NCBI GenBank assembly: GCA_947631925.1
Contig: CANRNE010000004.1
Span: forward strand, 22,215 to 86,214
DNA: 64,000 nucleotides
DNA from: an uncultured Clostridia bacterium
Lineage (GTDB): Bacteria > Bacillota > Clostridia > Christensenellales > Borkfalkiaceae
Reading direction: 5' to 3'
The number at the start of each line of letters is the position of its first letter. The first letter of the stretch is position 1. The notes under the pieces were generated by a model, which had not been told where the DNA came from, did no database searches, and saw only the letters and a program-made list of their open reading frames with translations. Positions 16,150 through 24,600 of this stretch are shown piece by piece. Made by a program: the position numbers and the translations under genes.

Positions 16150-16947
16150 ATGATTACCTTTGTCCCCACGCCCATCGGGAACTTAAAAGATATCACCCTC
16201 CGCGCGCTCGACGTTCTGCGGGCGGCGGATGTCGTCTTCTGCGAGGACACGAGAAACACCGTGCGCCTGCTCTCCGCATACGGCCTCAACAAACCCCTCG
16301 TCGCCTGTCATAAATTCAACGAAAGGGAGGCGGCGGAGAAGCTCATCGCCCTCTCCCGCGAAGGGAAGGAGATTGCCGTCGTCTCGGATGCGGGCATGCC
16401 CGTCATCTCCGACCCCGGCGCCGTCGTCTGCCGCGCCCTCAAGGAGGCGGGGGAGCCCTACACCGTGCTCCCCGGGGCATGCGCCTTCGTCTGCGCGCTC
16501 GCCCTCTCCGCATTTCCCTCAGATACCTTCCTCTTTCTCGGCTTTTTGCCCGAAAAAAACAGCGCCCGCCGCACACTGTTGGAGCGCGTGAAGGAGTATC
16601 CCGAGACGCTCATCTTCCACTGCGCGCCGCACGACGTGGACGATTACGTCCATACCATGTCCGAGGTATTGGGCAACCGTCGCGCCTGCGCCGTCCGCGA
16701 AATCTCCAAGATTCACGAGGAGAGCGTGGAATTTTTCCTCGCCGACGGATACACGGGCGAGCACCGCGGGGAGTTCGTCCTCCTCGTCGAGGGGAACAGC
16801 GCCCCGCGCACCTTTTCCCTCACCCCCGAAGAGCAGGTGAAGGCGTACATTTCGGAGGGAATGGACAAAAAAGAGGCGTTAAAGCGCGTCGCCCGCGAGC
16901 GGGGCATTGCCAAGAGCGAGCTCTACAAACGGACGCTGGATGATTAA
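16150..16947 (+). CDS. rsmI: 16S rRNA (cytidine-1402-2'-O)-methyltransferase
   Basis: A 265-residue SAM-dependent methyltransferase of the tetrapyrrole-methylase fold. It modifies C1402 of 16S rRNA in the decoding centre. Signatures present are FVPTPIGNLKDITLRALDVL, the FCEDTRN stretch, VVSDAGMPVISDPG and a GEFVLLVEG strand. A C-terminal basic helix-turn-helix-like region follows (KEALKRVARERGIAKSELYK). It lies downstream of ricT and the ferredoxin and ends at a strong terminator. Confidence 0.96.
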   Translation: MITFVPTPIGNLKDITLRALDVLRAADVVFCEDTRNTVRLLSAYGLNKPLVACHKFNEREAAEKLIALSREGKEIAVVSDAGMPVISDPGAVVCRALKEAGEPYTVLPGACAFVCALALSAFPSDTFLFLGFLPEKNSARRTLLERVKEYPETLIFHCAPHDVDDYVHTMSEVLGNRRACAVREISKIHEESVEFFLADGYTGEHRGEFVLLVEGNSAPRTFSLTPEEQVKAYISEGMDKKEALKRVARERGIAKSELYKRTLDD

Positions 16948-16965
16948 ACTGTACAAAAACACATA

Positions 16966-16993
16966 CCGCATCTGTCAGGATGCGGCATTTTTT
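16966..16993 (+). terminator. rsmI terminator
   Basis: CCGCATC and GATGCGG form the stem, followed by CA and six T residues. Confidence 0.9.
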
Positions 16994-17041
16994 GACATTT
17001 TTCGACAAATTTCCCCCTAAAAAATTCCGCCGCGGAATACT

Positions 17042-17070
17042 TTGCACGAAATTTCCGAAAAGTATATAAT
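17042..17070 (+). promoter_or_regulatory. Promoter of the 17077 gene, predicted leaderless
   Basis: TTGCAC (17042-17047), a 17-bp spacer and TATAAT (17065-17070), then six bases and the ATG at 17077. There is no ribosome site between -10 and ATG. Confidence 0.75.
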
Positions 17071-17076
17071 AGAAAT

Positions 17077-18501
17077 ATGCTGTGCGGAATTTTCCCCAAC
17101 CTTGCGAATGTGCGGCCGATTGCCGTGCTTCGTACATTTTTGCGGTCCGTCCCGTACGCCGCCCTCGTCATTCTCATCATGGTCGTGTCCGAAGTCGGCT
17201 CCCTGGAGCTGTTCGCCTTCTGGACCTACTTCGTGATGGGACTTCTTTCGATATTATTTTGCGAAGATTCCCTCCCGGTCCTTCCCATCGTGCTCTGCGC
17301 CTACATGACGGTTTCCCGCCCCAACAGCACCGTTCACTACCTCGGCAGCACGATGTTTGACGACCCCTCATCGCAAATTCAACTCTTCATCCTCATCGGA
17401 CTGTGCTCCGCCCTTCTTCTCGGGCACCTCGCCTACGCGCTCTTCGACAAGCGCCGCCGCAAGACGATGCCCTGCCTTCTCGGCGGATTTTTATTGCTCG
17501 GCGTCGCCTACATGCTCGGCGGCTCGTTCACCGAGTTCTACGACGGACGCACCCTGCTCTTTGCCTTCCTGCAGCCCGTCTCCCTCGCCCTGTTCTATGT
17601 CTATTTTCACTACACGCTGCGCTGGGAAGACATCGACAAGGGGTATTTTCCCGCCCTGTTCTGCGGTCTCGGCATGGGAATCTTCGTGCAGATTGTCGGC
17701 ATGTACACCTATCCCTCCGTCATACAGGGGGGCGCCGTCATCCGCGAGGAGCTGTACACGGGCTGGGGGACGTATAACAACGTCGCCTGTATCATGGGCA
17801 TGTGCATTCCCGCGCCCTTCTACTTTGCCGTCACGAAAAAGCACGGCTGGATTTACACCCTGCTCGGAACCTTCTTCTATCTCTCCACCCTGTTCACCCA
17901 GAGCCGCGGGGGGATGGTCTTCGGGAGCGTGACCTTCTTTTTATGCACCCTCTACGCCATCCGCGTCGCAAAGCGGGAGGAAGTCAAGGGGCTCTTCGCC
18001 GTTCCCCTTGCCATGTTCGCGGGGATGGCCGTCCTGCTTCTTGCCTTCCCCGAAACGGTGGGTGCGCTCTTCCACTCCGTCATTGAGGCGGGGCTGGACT
18101 CCTCCAACCGCTTCGAACTCTACGCCGCCTGCTGGAAGATTTTCTTGAAGCACCCCGTGTTCGGCGTGGGTTTCTACGCCACCCCGGGCTTTGCTTTCGA
18201 CTCCGAGTGGAGCTTCCTGCCCCCGCGCGCGCACGATACCTATCTTCAACTGCTCGCGACGGGCGGGCTCGTCCTCTTCGCCGCCTACGCGTTCCACAGA
18301 TACCAGACAATCGTCCTTCTTCTCAAGTCCCGTTCGGCGGAGAAGTGGTTCGCCCTCTTCTGCATCCTCGCGATGCTATTGATGAGCATCGTCGACTGCC
18401 ACTTCTTCAACATCGGCCCGCCCATTCTGTACGGCATCGTGCTCGGCTATGCGGAGAATTCCTCCCGCATGCGGTCGCCAAATCAAAGACGGCTGCTATA
18501 G
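17077..18501 (+). CDS. O-antigen ligase/polymerase-like membrane protein
   Basis: A 474-residue integral membrane protein with about ten or more hydrophobic helices. The family hallmark is the late periplasm-facing loop with LPPRAHDTYLQLLATGGLVLFAAY (around residue 385), the equivalent of the 'H(N/D)xxLxxLxxxGL' motif of the Wzy/WaaL ligase family. It is preceded by a TQSRGGMVFG stretch, and a GVGFYA motif is also present. Such proteins polymerise or attach surface glycans; the substrate here is unknown. It is alone between two terminators. No ribosome site precedes the ATG, and the -10 box is 6 nt away, so the mRNA is probably leaderless. Confidence 0.85.
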   Translation: MLCGIFPNLANVRPIAVLRTFLRSVPYAALVILIMVVSEVGSLELFAFWTYFVMGLLSILFCEDSLPVLPIVLCAYMTVSRPNSTVHYLGSTMFDDPSSQIQLFILIGLCSALLLGHLAYALFDKRRRKTMPCLLGGFLLLGVAYMLGGSFTEFYDGRTLLFAFLQPVSLALFYVYFHYTLRWEDIDKGYFPALFCGLGMGIFVQIVGMYTYPSVIQGGAVIREELYTGWGTYNNVACIMGMCIPAPFYFAVTKKHGWIYTLLGTFFYLSTLFTQSRGGMVFGSVTFFLCTLYAIRVAKREEVKGLFAVPLAMFAGMAVLLLAFPETVGALFHSVIEAGLDSSNRFELYAACWKIFLKHPVFGVGFYATPGFAFDSEWSFLPPRAHDTYLQLLATGGLVLFAAYAFHRYQTIVLLLKSRSAEKWFALFCILAMLLMSIVDCHFFNIGPPILYGIVLGYAENSSRMRSPNQRRLL

Positions 18502-18538
18502 CAAAACCCCCCGGAACTCGCGTCCCGAGGGGTTTTGC
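18501..18538. terminator. Terminator after the ligase-like gene
   Basis: GCAAAACCCC pairs with GGGGTTTTGC. The AT-rich arms give T tracts in both directions, so it may work on both strands. The 215 bases from here to spmB are AT-rich, with no gene seen. Confidence 0.85.
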
Positions 18539-18753
18539 TTATGATAAGGGGGAAAAATTATGAGCGGTATTTTTAGCTCCTTGCGGTGCTTACAATCATA
18601 TTATATCTGTATTTCGCCATAAAGTAAAATAATTCGGCAAAAAAATCTGAAAAAATTTTTTTCAAAAGCATCTTTTCACGAAATGTGAAAAACTACCAAC
18701 GGACGCCGTTTGTGTGATTAAATTTCATTCACCGTCCTGCGTTTTTCAATCTT

Positions 18754-19266
18754 TTATAATACCCTGCATAAAAGACAGCCGACGACGGTTCCCAAAAAAT
18801 TGGCAAGCAGGGCGACGAGGGTGGGAAGGAGCAGCCGCTTTTTTTTGGCGCCCGCGAAATAGACCGCAGAGATGTAGAAGACGGTCTCGCTCGAGCCGTA
18901 GCAGACGGCGGCGCAGCGGCCGATGTAACTGTCCGCCCCACAGCGGGCAAAGACGTCGGAAAGAAGGGCGGTGGACCCGCTCCCCGAGAAGGGCTTGATG
19001 AGGACGAGAGGGGCGAGCTCCGCGGGGATGCCGAGTGCGGAAAAGAGGGGGGAGAGAAGGCGGGTAAAAAGATTCGCAAGCCCGCTCGCCTCGAAGAGTT
19101 CGGAGAGGATGAGCACGGCGGCGAGATAGGGGAAGAGGGAAAGAAGAAGCGGGACGGCCTCCTTGATGCCCTCGGTGAAACAGTCGTAGAGCTTGATTTT
19201 CTTGACGAGCGCATAGACAAAGAGCGCCAAAAAGAGGACAGGGATGAAAAATGCGACGAAATTCAT
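18754..19266 (-). CDS. spmB: Spore maturation protein B
   Basis: A 170-residue integral membrane protein of the nucleoside-recognition (Gate) fold. In Bacillus subtilis SpmA and SpmB are needed for full dehydration of the spore core. Typical stretches are LYDCFTEGIKEAVPLLLSLFPYLAAVLIL, then LIKPFSGSGSTALLSDVF, then CAAVCYGSSETVFYISAVYFA. Its ATG overlaps the spmA stop by four bases, so the pair is translationally coupled. It marks a spore-forming or formerly spore-forming lineage. Confidence 0.95.
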   Translation of the reverse strand: MNFVAFFIPVLFLALFVYALVKKIKLYDCFTEGIKEAVPLLLSLFPYLAAVLILSELFEASGLANLFTRLLSPLFSALGIPAELAPLVLIKPFSGSGSTALLSDVFARCGADSYIGRCAAVCYGSSETVFYISAVYFAGAKKKRLLLPTLVALLANFLGTVVGCLLCRVL

Positions 19267-19823
19267 CTTCGCCTGCCCCGCAGTTTATCGATAAAAAAGA
19301 GCAGAAACCCCCCGAATAGTGTGGATAAAAGCGTCGCAAGAAGGGTGGGGAGAAAGATGTCGGCGGGGGAGGGGGAGCCCGCCGCGGCGCGCAAGGCGAT
19401 GACGGTGGTGGGAAGAAGCTGCAGGCTCGTCGCGTTGAGGACGAAGAGCATGTCGGCGGCGTAGTCGTTTTTTGCCATAAGAAAGCGCTTGGTGGCGCGG
19501 ATTCCGAGCGGAGTGGGCGCCCCGGGGAGTCCCAAAAAATTGGCAACCATGTTCGACCCCGCAAAGAAGAGCGCCTGCTCGTCCGAAGTGCGGAATAGGC
19601 GCTTGGTCGCGGGCATGGTGGCCCTCGAGAGCCTCTCAGCGAGTCCGCTCTTCTCGAGAATCTTAAAAAATCCCAACCAGACGCAGTATACCGCGAGGAG
19701 GGAGACGGAGAGCGCAATCGCCTTTTGCCCGCCCGCGAGCATGGCGGGAAGGAACCCGTCGGGATTGGTGACGAGAAACATCGCCGCGGCCGCCACAAAC
19801 ACCGCCGCAAAAATAGCGTTCAT
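19263..19823 (-). CDS. spmA: Spore maturation protein A
   Basis: A 186-residue membrane protein, partner of SpmB. Recognised by the Gate-domain sequences AIALSVSLLAVYCVWLGFFKILEKSGL, GSNMVANFLGLPGAPTPLGI and LNATSLQLLPTTVIALRA. The ATG at 19823 has no ribosome site; a TATATT lies 5 nt upstream without a convincing -35. The start is just 22 nt from the hairpin end of repeat element R1 copy C, which therefore forms most of its upstream region. Expression in sporulation would be expected from the family, but no sigma-E/F/G-like site was identified. Confidence 0.94.
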   Translation of the reverse strand: MNAIFAAVFVAAAAMFLVTNPDGFLPAMLAGGQKAIALSVSLLAVYCVWLGFFKILEKSGLAERLSRATMPATKRLFRTSDEQALFFAGSNMVANFLGLPGAPTPLGIRATKRFLMAKNDYAADMLFVLNATSLQLLPTTVIALRAAAGSPSPADIFLPTLLATLLSTLFGGFLLFFIDKLRGRRR

Positions 19824-19845
19824 GGTTTAATATATGTGGATGTTT

Positions 19846-19985
19846 CGAAGAAAATCTTTGCGTGCGCAAATATTTTCTTCGAGCGGATGGGCGTCCGTAC
19901 CTTCTCCCGCTCTTAGCTGCGCAAGCGTTACTGTTTCATCGGACAATAAGCCTGCGGTGGCGTGGCAAATTGTGTCGCCCACGGC
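19846..19985 (+). repeat. Interspersed element R1, copy C (about 140 bp)
   Basis: Starts with a perfect 10-bp stem, CGAAGAAAAT (19846-19855) and ATTTTCTTCG (19872-19881). Relative to copy B, arm positions 3-4 differ and the partner arm has changed to match. The body then follows copy B (GCTCTTAGC..GCGCAAGC..ACTGTTTCATCGGACAATAAGCCTGCGGTGGCG) and diverges after about 19985. Confidence 0.85.
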
Positions 19986-20220
19986 GGAAGTGAATTCCGC
20001 CTAAGGCACATTATTTTGAAATGGCACCCCCTCACCGCCTATGGCGGAGCTTTCTCGGGCAGGACTCTACCTGCCCGAGAAGGGTGGCGCGAACGAAGAG
20101 AGCGACGGAAGGGGTGGCGCTCTGAATTCGTCATGCTGAGCCGCCGCATCGCGGCGAGTCGAAGCATATCCGCATTTCTGCCCCCCAAATAACAAAAGGC
20201 GCGCCTGCGGGCGAATTTGC
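19986..20220. repeat. Intergenic repeat mosaic before metG
   Basis: No gene. Bases 20055-20130 (GGGCAGGACTCTACCTGCCC then GAAGGGTGGCGCGAACGAAG) are the inverted copy of 3375-3440. Bases 20129-20177 are the inverted copy of 3318-3370, with an internal CGCCGC/GCGGCG hairpin. Confidence 0.85.
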
Positions 20221-20249
20221 TTTACAAACTGCGCGCGAAACGGTATAAT
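20221..20249 (+). promoter_or_regulatory. metG operon promoter
   Basis: TTTACA (20221-20226) and TATAAT (20244-20249) with a 17-bp spacer. Confidence 0.82.
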
Positions 20250-20267
20250 AAAGCAAAGAGGTGCATT

Positions 20268-22205
20268 ATGGCAAAGTACTACATCACGACGCCCATCTAC
20301 TACCCGAGCGGCAATTGGCACATCGGGCATTGCTATACGACGGTCATCTGCGACTGCCTCGCCCGTTTTCACAAGATGAAGGGGGACGAGGTATTCTTCC
20401 TCACGGGCACGGACGAACACGGTCAAAAGGTGGAAAAGGAGGCAAAAAAGCACGGCGTCACGCCCCGCGAATTTGTCGACCCTCTTGTTGCCGAGCTCAA
20501 GGACATGTGGAATCTCCTCGACGTTCGCTACGACCGCTTTCTCCGCACCACGGACGAGGACCATGTCAGATGCGTGCAGACCATCTATCAGAAACTCTTC
20601 GAGAGCGGTGATATCTATAAGGCGGAGTACAGCGGCTACTATTGCACCCCGTGCGAGGCCTTCTGGACGGAGAGCCAGCTCAAGGACGGAAAATGCCCCG
20701 ACTGCGGCAGAGAGGTCTCTCTGCAAAAGGAGGAGAGCTACTTCTTCCGCCTCTCCAAGTACGCGGACAGGCTCCTCAAGCTCTATGAGGACAACCCCGA
20801 CTTCCTGCAGCCCAAATCCCGCGTCAACGAGATGGTGAATAACTTTCTGAAGGCGGGACTTTCCGACCTCTGCGTCTCCCGTACGACGGTGAAGTGGGGC
20901 GTTCCGCTTCCCTTCGACCCCAAGCACACCGCCTATGTGTGGGTGGATGCGCTCTCCAACTACATCTCCGCGCTCGGCTACGGCACGGGAGAGGATGACC
21001 TCTTCAAAAAATTCTGGCCCGCCGACCTTCACCTCGTCGGCAAAGAGATTGTGCGCTTCCACGCCATCGTCTGGCCCGCCATTTTGATGGCGCTCGGCCT
21101 TCCCCTCCCCAAACAGGTGTACGGGCACGGCTGGCTCCTCATCGGCGGCGACAAGCTGTCCAAATCCAAGGAAGAGGCCGCGAAGACGCAGATTACCGAC
21201 CCCTACGAACTCACGAAGGCGTTCGGCACCGACGCCGTCCGCTACTTTTTGCTGCGCGAAATTCCCTTCGGCAGCGACGGGGAATACACGACGGAGCGCC
21301 TCGTCGGCCGCATCAACGCCGACCTCGCCAACGACCTCGGCAACCTCGTCTCCCGCACGCAGGCGATGATTTTGCAGAACTTCGGCTCCGTCCCCCCGCG
21401 CGGCAAAGAGGAGGGCCCCGACGTCGGGCTCATCTCCGCCTGCAATTCGCTTTTTGAGCGGGTAGACGCGGACATGGGTGCCCTCAATGCGCCCGAAGCG
21501 CTCGAAGAAATCTTCTCCGTGGTCGCCCGCGCGAATAAATATATCGACGAGACGATGCCTTGGGCGCTCGCCAAGGACCCTGAAAGGCGGGAGCGCCTCG
21601 CCGCCGTCCTCTACAACCTCGCCGAGGCGGTGCGGATTTGCGCCGTCCTGCTCAAGCCCTTCCTGCCCAAGTCGGCGGAGGCGATTTTGAGAAGTTTCTC
21701 CTCGGAGGAAGCGGGCATCGAGGCCGCGCGCTTCGGCCTTCTGAAGGCGGGAACGCCCGTCGAAAAACTTCCCCCGCTCTTCCCCCGCATCGACAAAAAG
21801 ACGCTCGACGCCCTGCTCGCCGCGCATGCAAAAAGCGCACCTGTCCCCCAAAAAACGGCAGAAGTCCCCGAAAAGAAGCCGGAAATCTCCTTTGACGACT
21901 TCACCAAACTCGAGCTCAGGGTGGGGGAGGTCATCGCCTGCGAAAAGGTGGCAAAGAGCGAAAAACTGCTGCACGAGACGGTGAAAATCGGCGCCGAGAC
22001 CCGCTCCGTCGTCTCGGGCATCGCAAAATTCTACACCCCCGAAGAGATGGTGGGCAAGAAGGTCGTCGTCGTGACCAACTTAAAGCCCGTCAAACTCTGC
22101 GGCGTCCTGTCCGAAGGCATGATTTTGTGCGCCGAAGACGGGGACGGCCGCCTCTCCCTCGTCTCCCCCGAGCGGCTCGTCGCGGACGGGGCGACGGTGC
22201 GGTGA
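20268..22205 (+). CDS. metG: Methionyl-tRNA synthetase
   Basis: A 645-residue class I synthetase for tRNA-Met. HIGH is at 18-21 and KLSKS (the KMSKS equivalent) at 296-300. A zinc knuckle is present as CTPCEAFW and CPDCGREV. After a Lys/Pro-rich linker, a C-terminal EMAP/Trbp111-type tRNA-binding OB domain begins near residue 540 (SFDDFTKLELRVGEVIACEKV). The start was set at the ATG with AGAGGTG upstream; the longer open frame runs back through the promoter. It heads a metG-tatD-radical SAM operon with four-base overlaps. Confidence 0.97.
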   Translation: MAKYYITTPIYYPSGNWHIGHCYTTVICDCLARFHKMKGDEVFFLTGTDEHGQKVEKEAKKHGVTPREFVDPLVAELKDMWNLLDVRYDRFLRTTDEDHVRCVQTIYQKLFESGDIYKAEYSGYYCTPCEAFWTESQLKDGKCPDCGREVSLQKEESYFFRLSKYADRLLKLYEDNPDFLQPKSRVNEMVNNFLKAGLSDLCVSRTTVKWGVPLPFDPKHTAYVWVDALSNYISALGYGTGEDDLFKKFWPADLHLVGKEIVRFHAIVWPAILMALGLPLPKQVYGHGWLLIGGDKLSKSKEEAAKTQITDPYELTKAFGTDAVRYFLLREIPFGSDGEYTTERLVGRINADLANDLGNLVSRTQAMILQNFGSVPPRGKEEGPDVGLISACNSLFERVDADMGALNAPEALEEIFSVVARANKYIDETMPWALAKDPERRERLAAVLYNLAEAVRICAVLLKPFLPKSAEAILRSFSSEEAGIEAARFGLLKAGTPVEKLPPLFPRIDKKTLDALLAAHAKSAPVPQKTAEVPEKKPEISFDDFTKLELRVGEVIACEKVAKSEKLLHETVKIGAETRSVVSGIAKFYTPEEMVGKKVVVVTNLKPVKLCGVLSEGMILCAEDGDGRLSLVSPERLVADGATVR

Positions 22206-22963
22206 TTGACATCCATGCCCATTTTGCGGGGGAAGGGTACGAATTTCCCGCGGAATGGGAAAAAATCAAGGCTGCGGGGGTCGGGAAAGTCGTCCTCGCC
22301 GCCGACACTTTAGAGCACGCCGCGTGGCATCAAAAGTTTGCGAAATCGCACACAGGTTGCTATTTTACGGTGGGCGTGCACCCCTCCGAACTCAAAGATT
22401 TCGGGCAAAAGTCGCTTGAAACGCTGAAACATATGGCCGCCGACGAGAAATGCGTCGCGATAGGGGAGATTGGGCTCGATTATCACTACCCGAACCCCGA
22501 CAAGGCGGCGCAGTACGCGGCTTTCGAGGCTCAGCTCGATGTTGCGGAGGAGTTGGGACTCCCCGTTCAGATTCACTCACGGGACGCCTGCGCGGACACG
22601 CTTGCCATTCTGCAGGCGCGGCGGGAGCGCCTTTCCATGGGCTTTCTCATGCACTGCTATTCGTACGGCGCGGAAAATCTCGAGGCCTTCCTCGAACTCG
22701 GTGCGTCCTTCTCCTTCGGCGGGGTTTTGTGCTTCAAAAACGCGCGGCGCGCCGTCGAGGCGGCTGCAAATTGCCCCATGGAGCGCATTCTGACGGAGAC
22801 GGACAGCCCCTATCTTTCCCCCTTCCGCGGGGAGAAGAACACGCCCGCGAACATCCCCGTCATTGTCAAAAAGTTGGCGGAAATCAAGGGCGTTTCGCAA
22901 AACGAGATGACGGAGACCGTCCGCAGGAACGCGGCGCGGCTCTTCCCCAAATTGCAAGCATGA
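22202..22963 (+). CDS. tatD: TatD-family metal-dependent hydrolase
   Basis: A 253-residue TIM-barrel hydrolase. TatD proteins act as 3'-5' exonucleases or deoxyribonucleases. Metal ligands are visible: His5 and His7 in MIDIHAHF, Glu in VAIGEIGLDYHY, the His of PVQIHSRDA, the His of FLMHCYS and the Asp of LTETDSPYLSP. The GTG start overlaps the metG stop (GTGA), which is why this start was chosen over a longer frame inside metG. metG-tatD is a common Firmicutes order. Confidence 0.94.
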   Translation: MIDIHAHFAGEGYEFPAEWEKIKAAGVGKVVLAADTLEHAAWHQKFAKSHTGCYFTVGVHPSELKDFGQKSLETLKHMAADEKCVAIGEIGLDYHYPNPDKAAQYAAFEAQLDVAEELGLPVQIHSRDACADTLAILQARRERLSMGFLMHCYSYGAENLEAFLELGASFSFGGVLCFKNARRAVEAAANCPMERILTETDSPYLSPFRGEKNTPANIPVIVKKLAEIKGVSQNEMTETVRRNAARLFPKLQA

Positions 22964-23553
22964 AAGACGTTTATACCTACCAAATCGGGCAAAACCTGTA
23001 CATCAACCTCACCAACCGCTGTACCAACCGCTGCACGTTTTGCGTGCGCAACGGGAAGGAGACCTACGAGGGGTATCCCCTCTGGCTGCACGGCGGCGAG
23101 GGGACGGTGGAACAAATCGCCGCGGAAATCGGCGACCCGACGCGCTATGAGGAGATTGTCTTCTGCGGTTTCGGCGAGCCGACTTGCAGGCTGGAGGACA
23201 TGTTCGCACTCTGCGACATCATCCATGCGCGCGGCGGAAGGACGCGGGTAAATACCAACGGCCACGCCTCCCTCATCGCGGGAGAGGACGTCGCGCCCCG
23301 CTTTTTGGGGAAACTCGACGGCGTGAATATCTCCCTCAACGCTCCGACGGAGGCGGAATACGACGCCCTCTGCCGCCCGCTCATCCCGAACGCCTTTCAG
23401 GGCATGCTCGCCTTTGCGCGCGCTTGCAAAGCGTGCGGCGTATGCGCGTGGTTCTCCGTCGTCGACTGTATCGGAAAGGAGAAGATTGCCGCCTGCAGAC
23501 GGATTGCGGAGGAGGTCGGCATCCCCCTTCGCGTGCGCGCCTTGATTGAATAA
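22960..23553 (+). CDS. TatD-linked radical SAM protein
   Basis: A 197-residue radical SAM enzyme with the cluster motif CTNRCTFC (C-x3-C-x2-C) near residue 22, followed by VFCGFGEPT (a GGEP-type SAM-binding loop) and NISLNAPTEAEYD. It matches the small radical SAM family known to be linked to tatD. Its reaction is unknown. The ATG overlaps the tatD stop (ATGA), and a terminator follows. Confidence 0.9.
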   Translation: MKDVYTYQIGQNLYINLTNRCTNRCTFCVRNGKETYEGYPLWLHGGEGTVEQIAAEIGDPTRYEEIVFCGFGEPTCRLEDMFALCDIIHARGGRTRVNTNGHASLIAGEDVAPRFLGKLDGVNISLNAPTEAEYDALCRPLIPNAFQGMLAFARACKACGVCAWFSVVDCIGKEKIAACRRIAEEVGIPLRVRALIE

Positions 23554-23567
23554 ATTTTTGCAAAAAC

Positions 23568-23603
23568 AAATCCCCCCGACGACATTGCCGAGGGGATTTT
23601 TTT
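23568..23603 (+). terminator. Terminator of the metG operon
   Basis: AAATCCCC pairs with GGGGATTT around an internal CCGACGACATTGCCGA loop, with a run of seven T residues. Confidence 0.85.
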
Positions 23604-23637
23604 GCGCCGATTTCGGACATGGTATGCCCGTTTTCGG

Positions 23638-24081
23638 TCAAGCAATCAAATTTTTCCAGATTTTTTCAAACTCTTCCTCACTGCGGAGCAGCTCTTCGGC
23701 GAGCGATTTTATCTCGTCGTCCGCGCATTCGTCGCACATCTCCCCGAGCGTGCTTTTGAGGGCGGTCACGCCCATCACGGTGCCCTGCACCATCATCTCC
23801 GCGATATGGGAGCGGGAATCGTCCTTCATCGCGCTCATCTTGATGCTTCCCCACATCATCGCCTTTTTGAGCGGGTTGGGGTTCTTGAGCTCGATGCCGA
23901 GCTGTTTCGCGAGCAGGCATGCTCTTCCGCTGATGCGCTCGTACTCCTCATGCTCCCGCAGAAGTTCGGATTTAATCTCCTCGTCGTCCGTCTCGGGCAG
24001 GATGTCCGAAATGGACTGCTTCGCGTATTCGCAGTTGCGGTGAATCTCCGCAAGCACCTCTTCGCTTTTCTTGATGTCCAT
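23638..24081 (-). CDS. Hypothetical helical protein
   Basis: A 147-residue, largely alpha-helical soluble protein starting DIKKSEEVLAEIHRNCEYAKQS. The start is the ATG at 24081 because GGAGGT lies just upstream; the longer open frame covers the divergent promoter region. Two long Glu-rich helices flank a Met-rich middle (KKAMMWGSIKMSAMKDDSRSHIAEMM), which would suit a four-helix bundle of ferritin-like or DUF2383-like type (inference). Two cysteines occur close together (MCDEC). No function is assigned. It diverges from rplU. Confidence 0.7.
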   Translation of the reverse strand: MDIKKSEEVLAEIHRNCEYAKQSISDILPETDDEEIKSELLREHEEYERISGRACLLAKQLGIELKNPNPLKKAMMWGSIKMSAMKDDSRSHIAEMMVQGTVMGVTALKSTLGEMCDECADDEIKSLAEELLRSEEEFEKIWKNLIA

Positions 24082-24146
24082 GGTTACCTCCTGCCAAAAG
24101 ATTGCGAAAAAAATCAAACTTCTATGCAAATCGGCGCGAAAACCGC

Positions 24147-24175
24147 TTGACTTTTGCCTTTTTCTATGGTACATT
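24147..24175 (+). promoter_or_regulatory. rplU-rpmA promoter
   Basis: TTGACT (24147-24152) and TACATT (24170-24175) with a 17-bp spacer. Confidence 0.75.
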
Positions 24176-24179
24176 TATT

Positions 24180-24250
24180 CCCGAGCCGCTAAGGTCGGGC
24201 CCCCAAAGTACCTCGATAGAGGTCGCCCGTTTGCCTTGCGAGACTGGTTA
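24180..24250 (+). promoter_or_regulatory. L21 leader-like RNA
   Basis: The rplU leader contains two hairpins, CCCGA/TCGGG (24180-24199) and ACCTC/GAGGT (24210-24223), ahead of the ribosome site. The position and layout fit the Firmicutes ribosomal protein L21 leader (Rfam L21_leader). A covariance-model search would settle it. Confidence 0.6.
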
Positions 24251-24267
24251 GAGGAGGTAAATTGCGA

Positions 24268-24573
24268 ATGTATGCAATCATCGAAAACGGCGGAAAGCAG
24301 TACAAAGTCGCCGAAGGAGATCTCGTAAAGGTGGAGAAAATCCGCGGGGAAGCGGGGGACGAAGTCAGCTTCCGCGCAGTGCTCATCGCCGACGGGGACG
24401 CCGTGCGCATGGGCGACGAGGTCAAGGATGCAAAGGTCGTGGGCAAAGTGGAAGCGCAGGACAAATTCAAGAAGATTATCGTCTTCAAGTACAAGTCCAA
24501 GAAGAACGAGCGCAAGAAGCAGGGCCACCGCCAGCCGTACACCGCAGTCAGAATCGAGAAAATCTCGGGCTGA
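24268..24573 (+). CDS. rplU: 50S ribosomal protein L21
   Basis: A 101-residue large-subunit protein with the classic start MYAIIENGGKQYKVAEGD and the ending KKQGHRQPYTAVRIEKI. The ATG at 24268 is preferred to the upstream TTG because it gives the family N-terminus, with GAGGAGG 10 nt before it. rpmA follows after 27 bases; the prp protease gene that normally sits between them in Firmicutes is not there. Confidence 0.97.
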   Translation: MYAIIENGGKQYKVAEGDLVKVEKIRGEAGDEVSFRAVLIADGDAVRMGDEVKDAKVVGKVEAQDKFKKIIVFKYKSKKNERKKQGHRQPYTAVRIEKISG

Positions 24574-24600
24574 CGAACACAAATCAAGGAGAAGAAAATC

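Noticed and set aside
18538..18753. Possible gene or RNA in the AT-rich gap before spmB
   Set aside because: No open frame with a ribosome site, no promoter-terminator pair and no strong structure was found.
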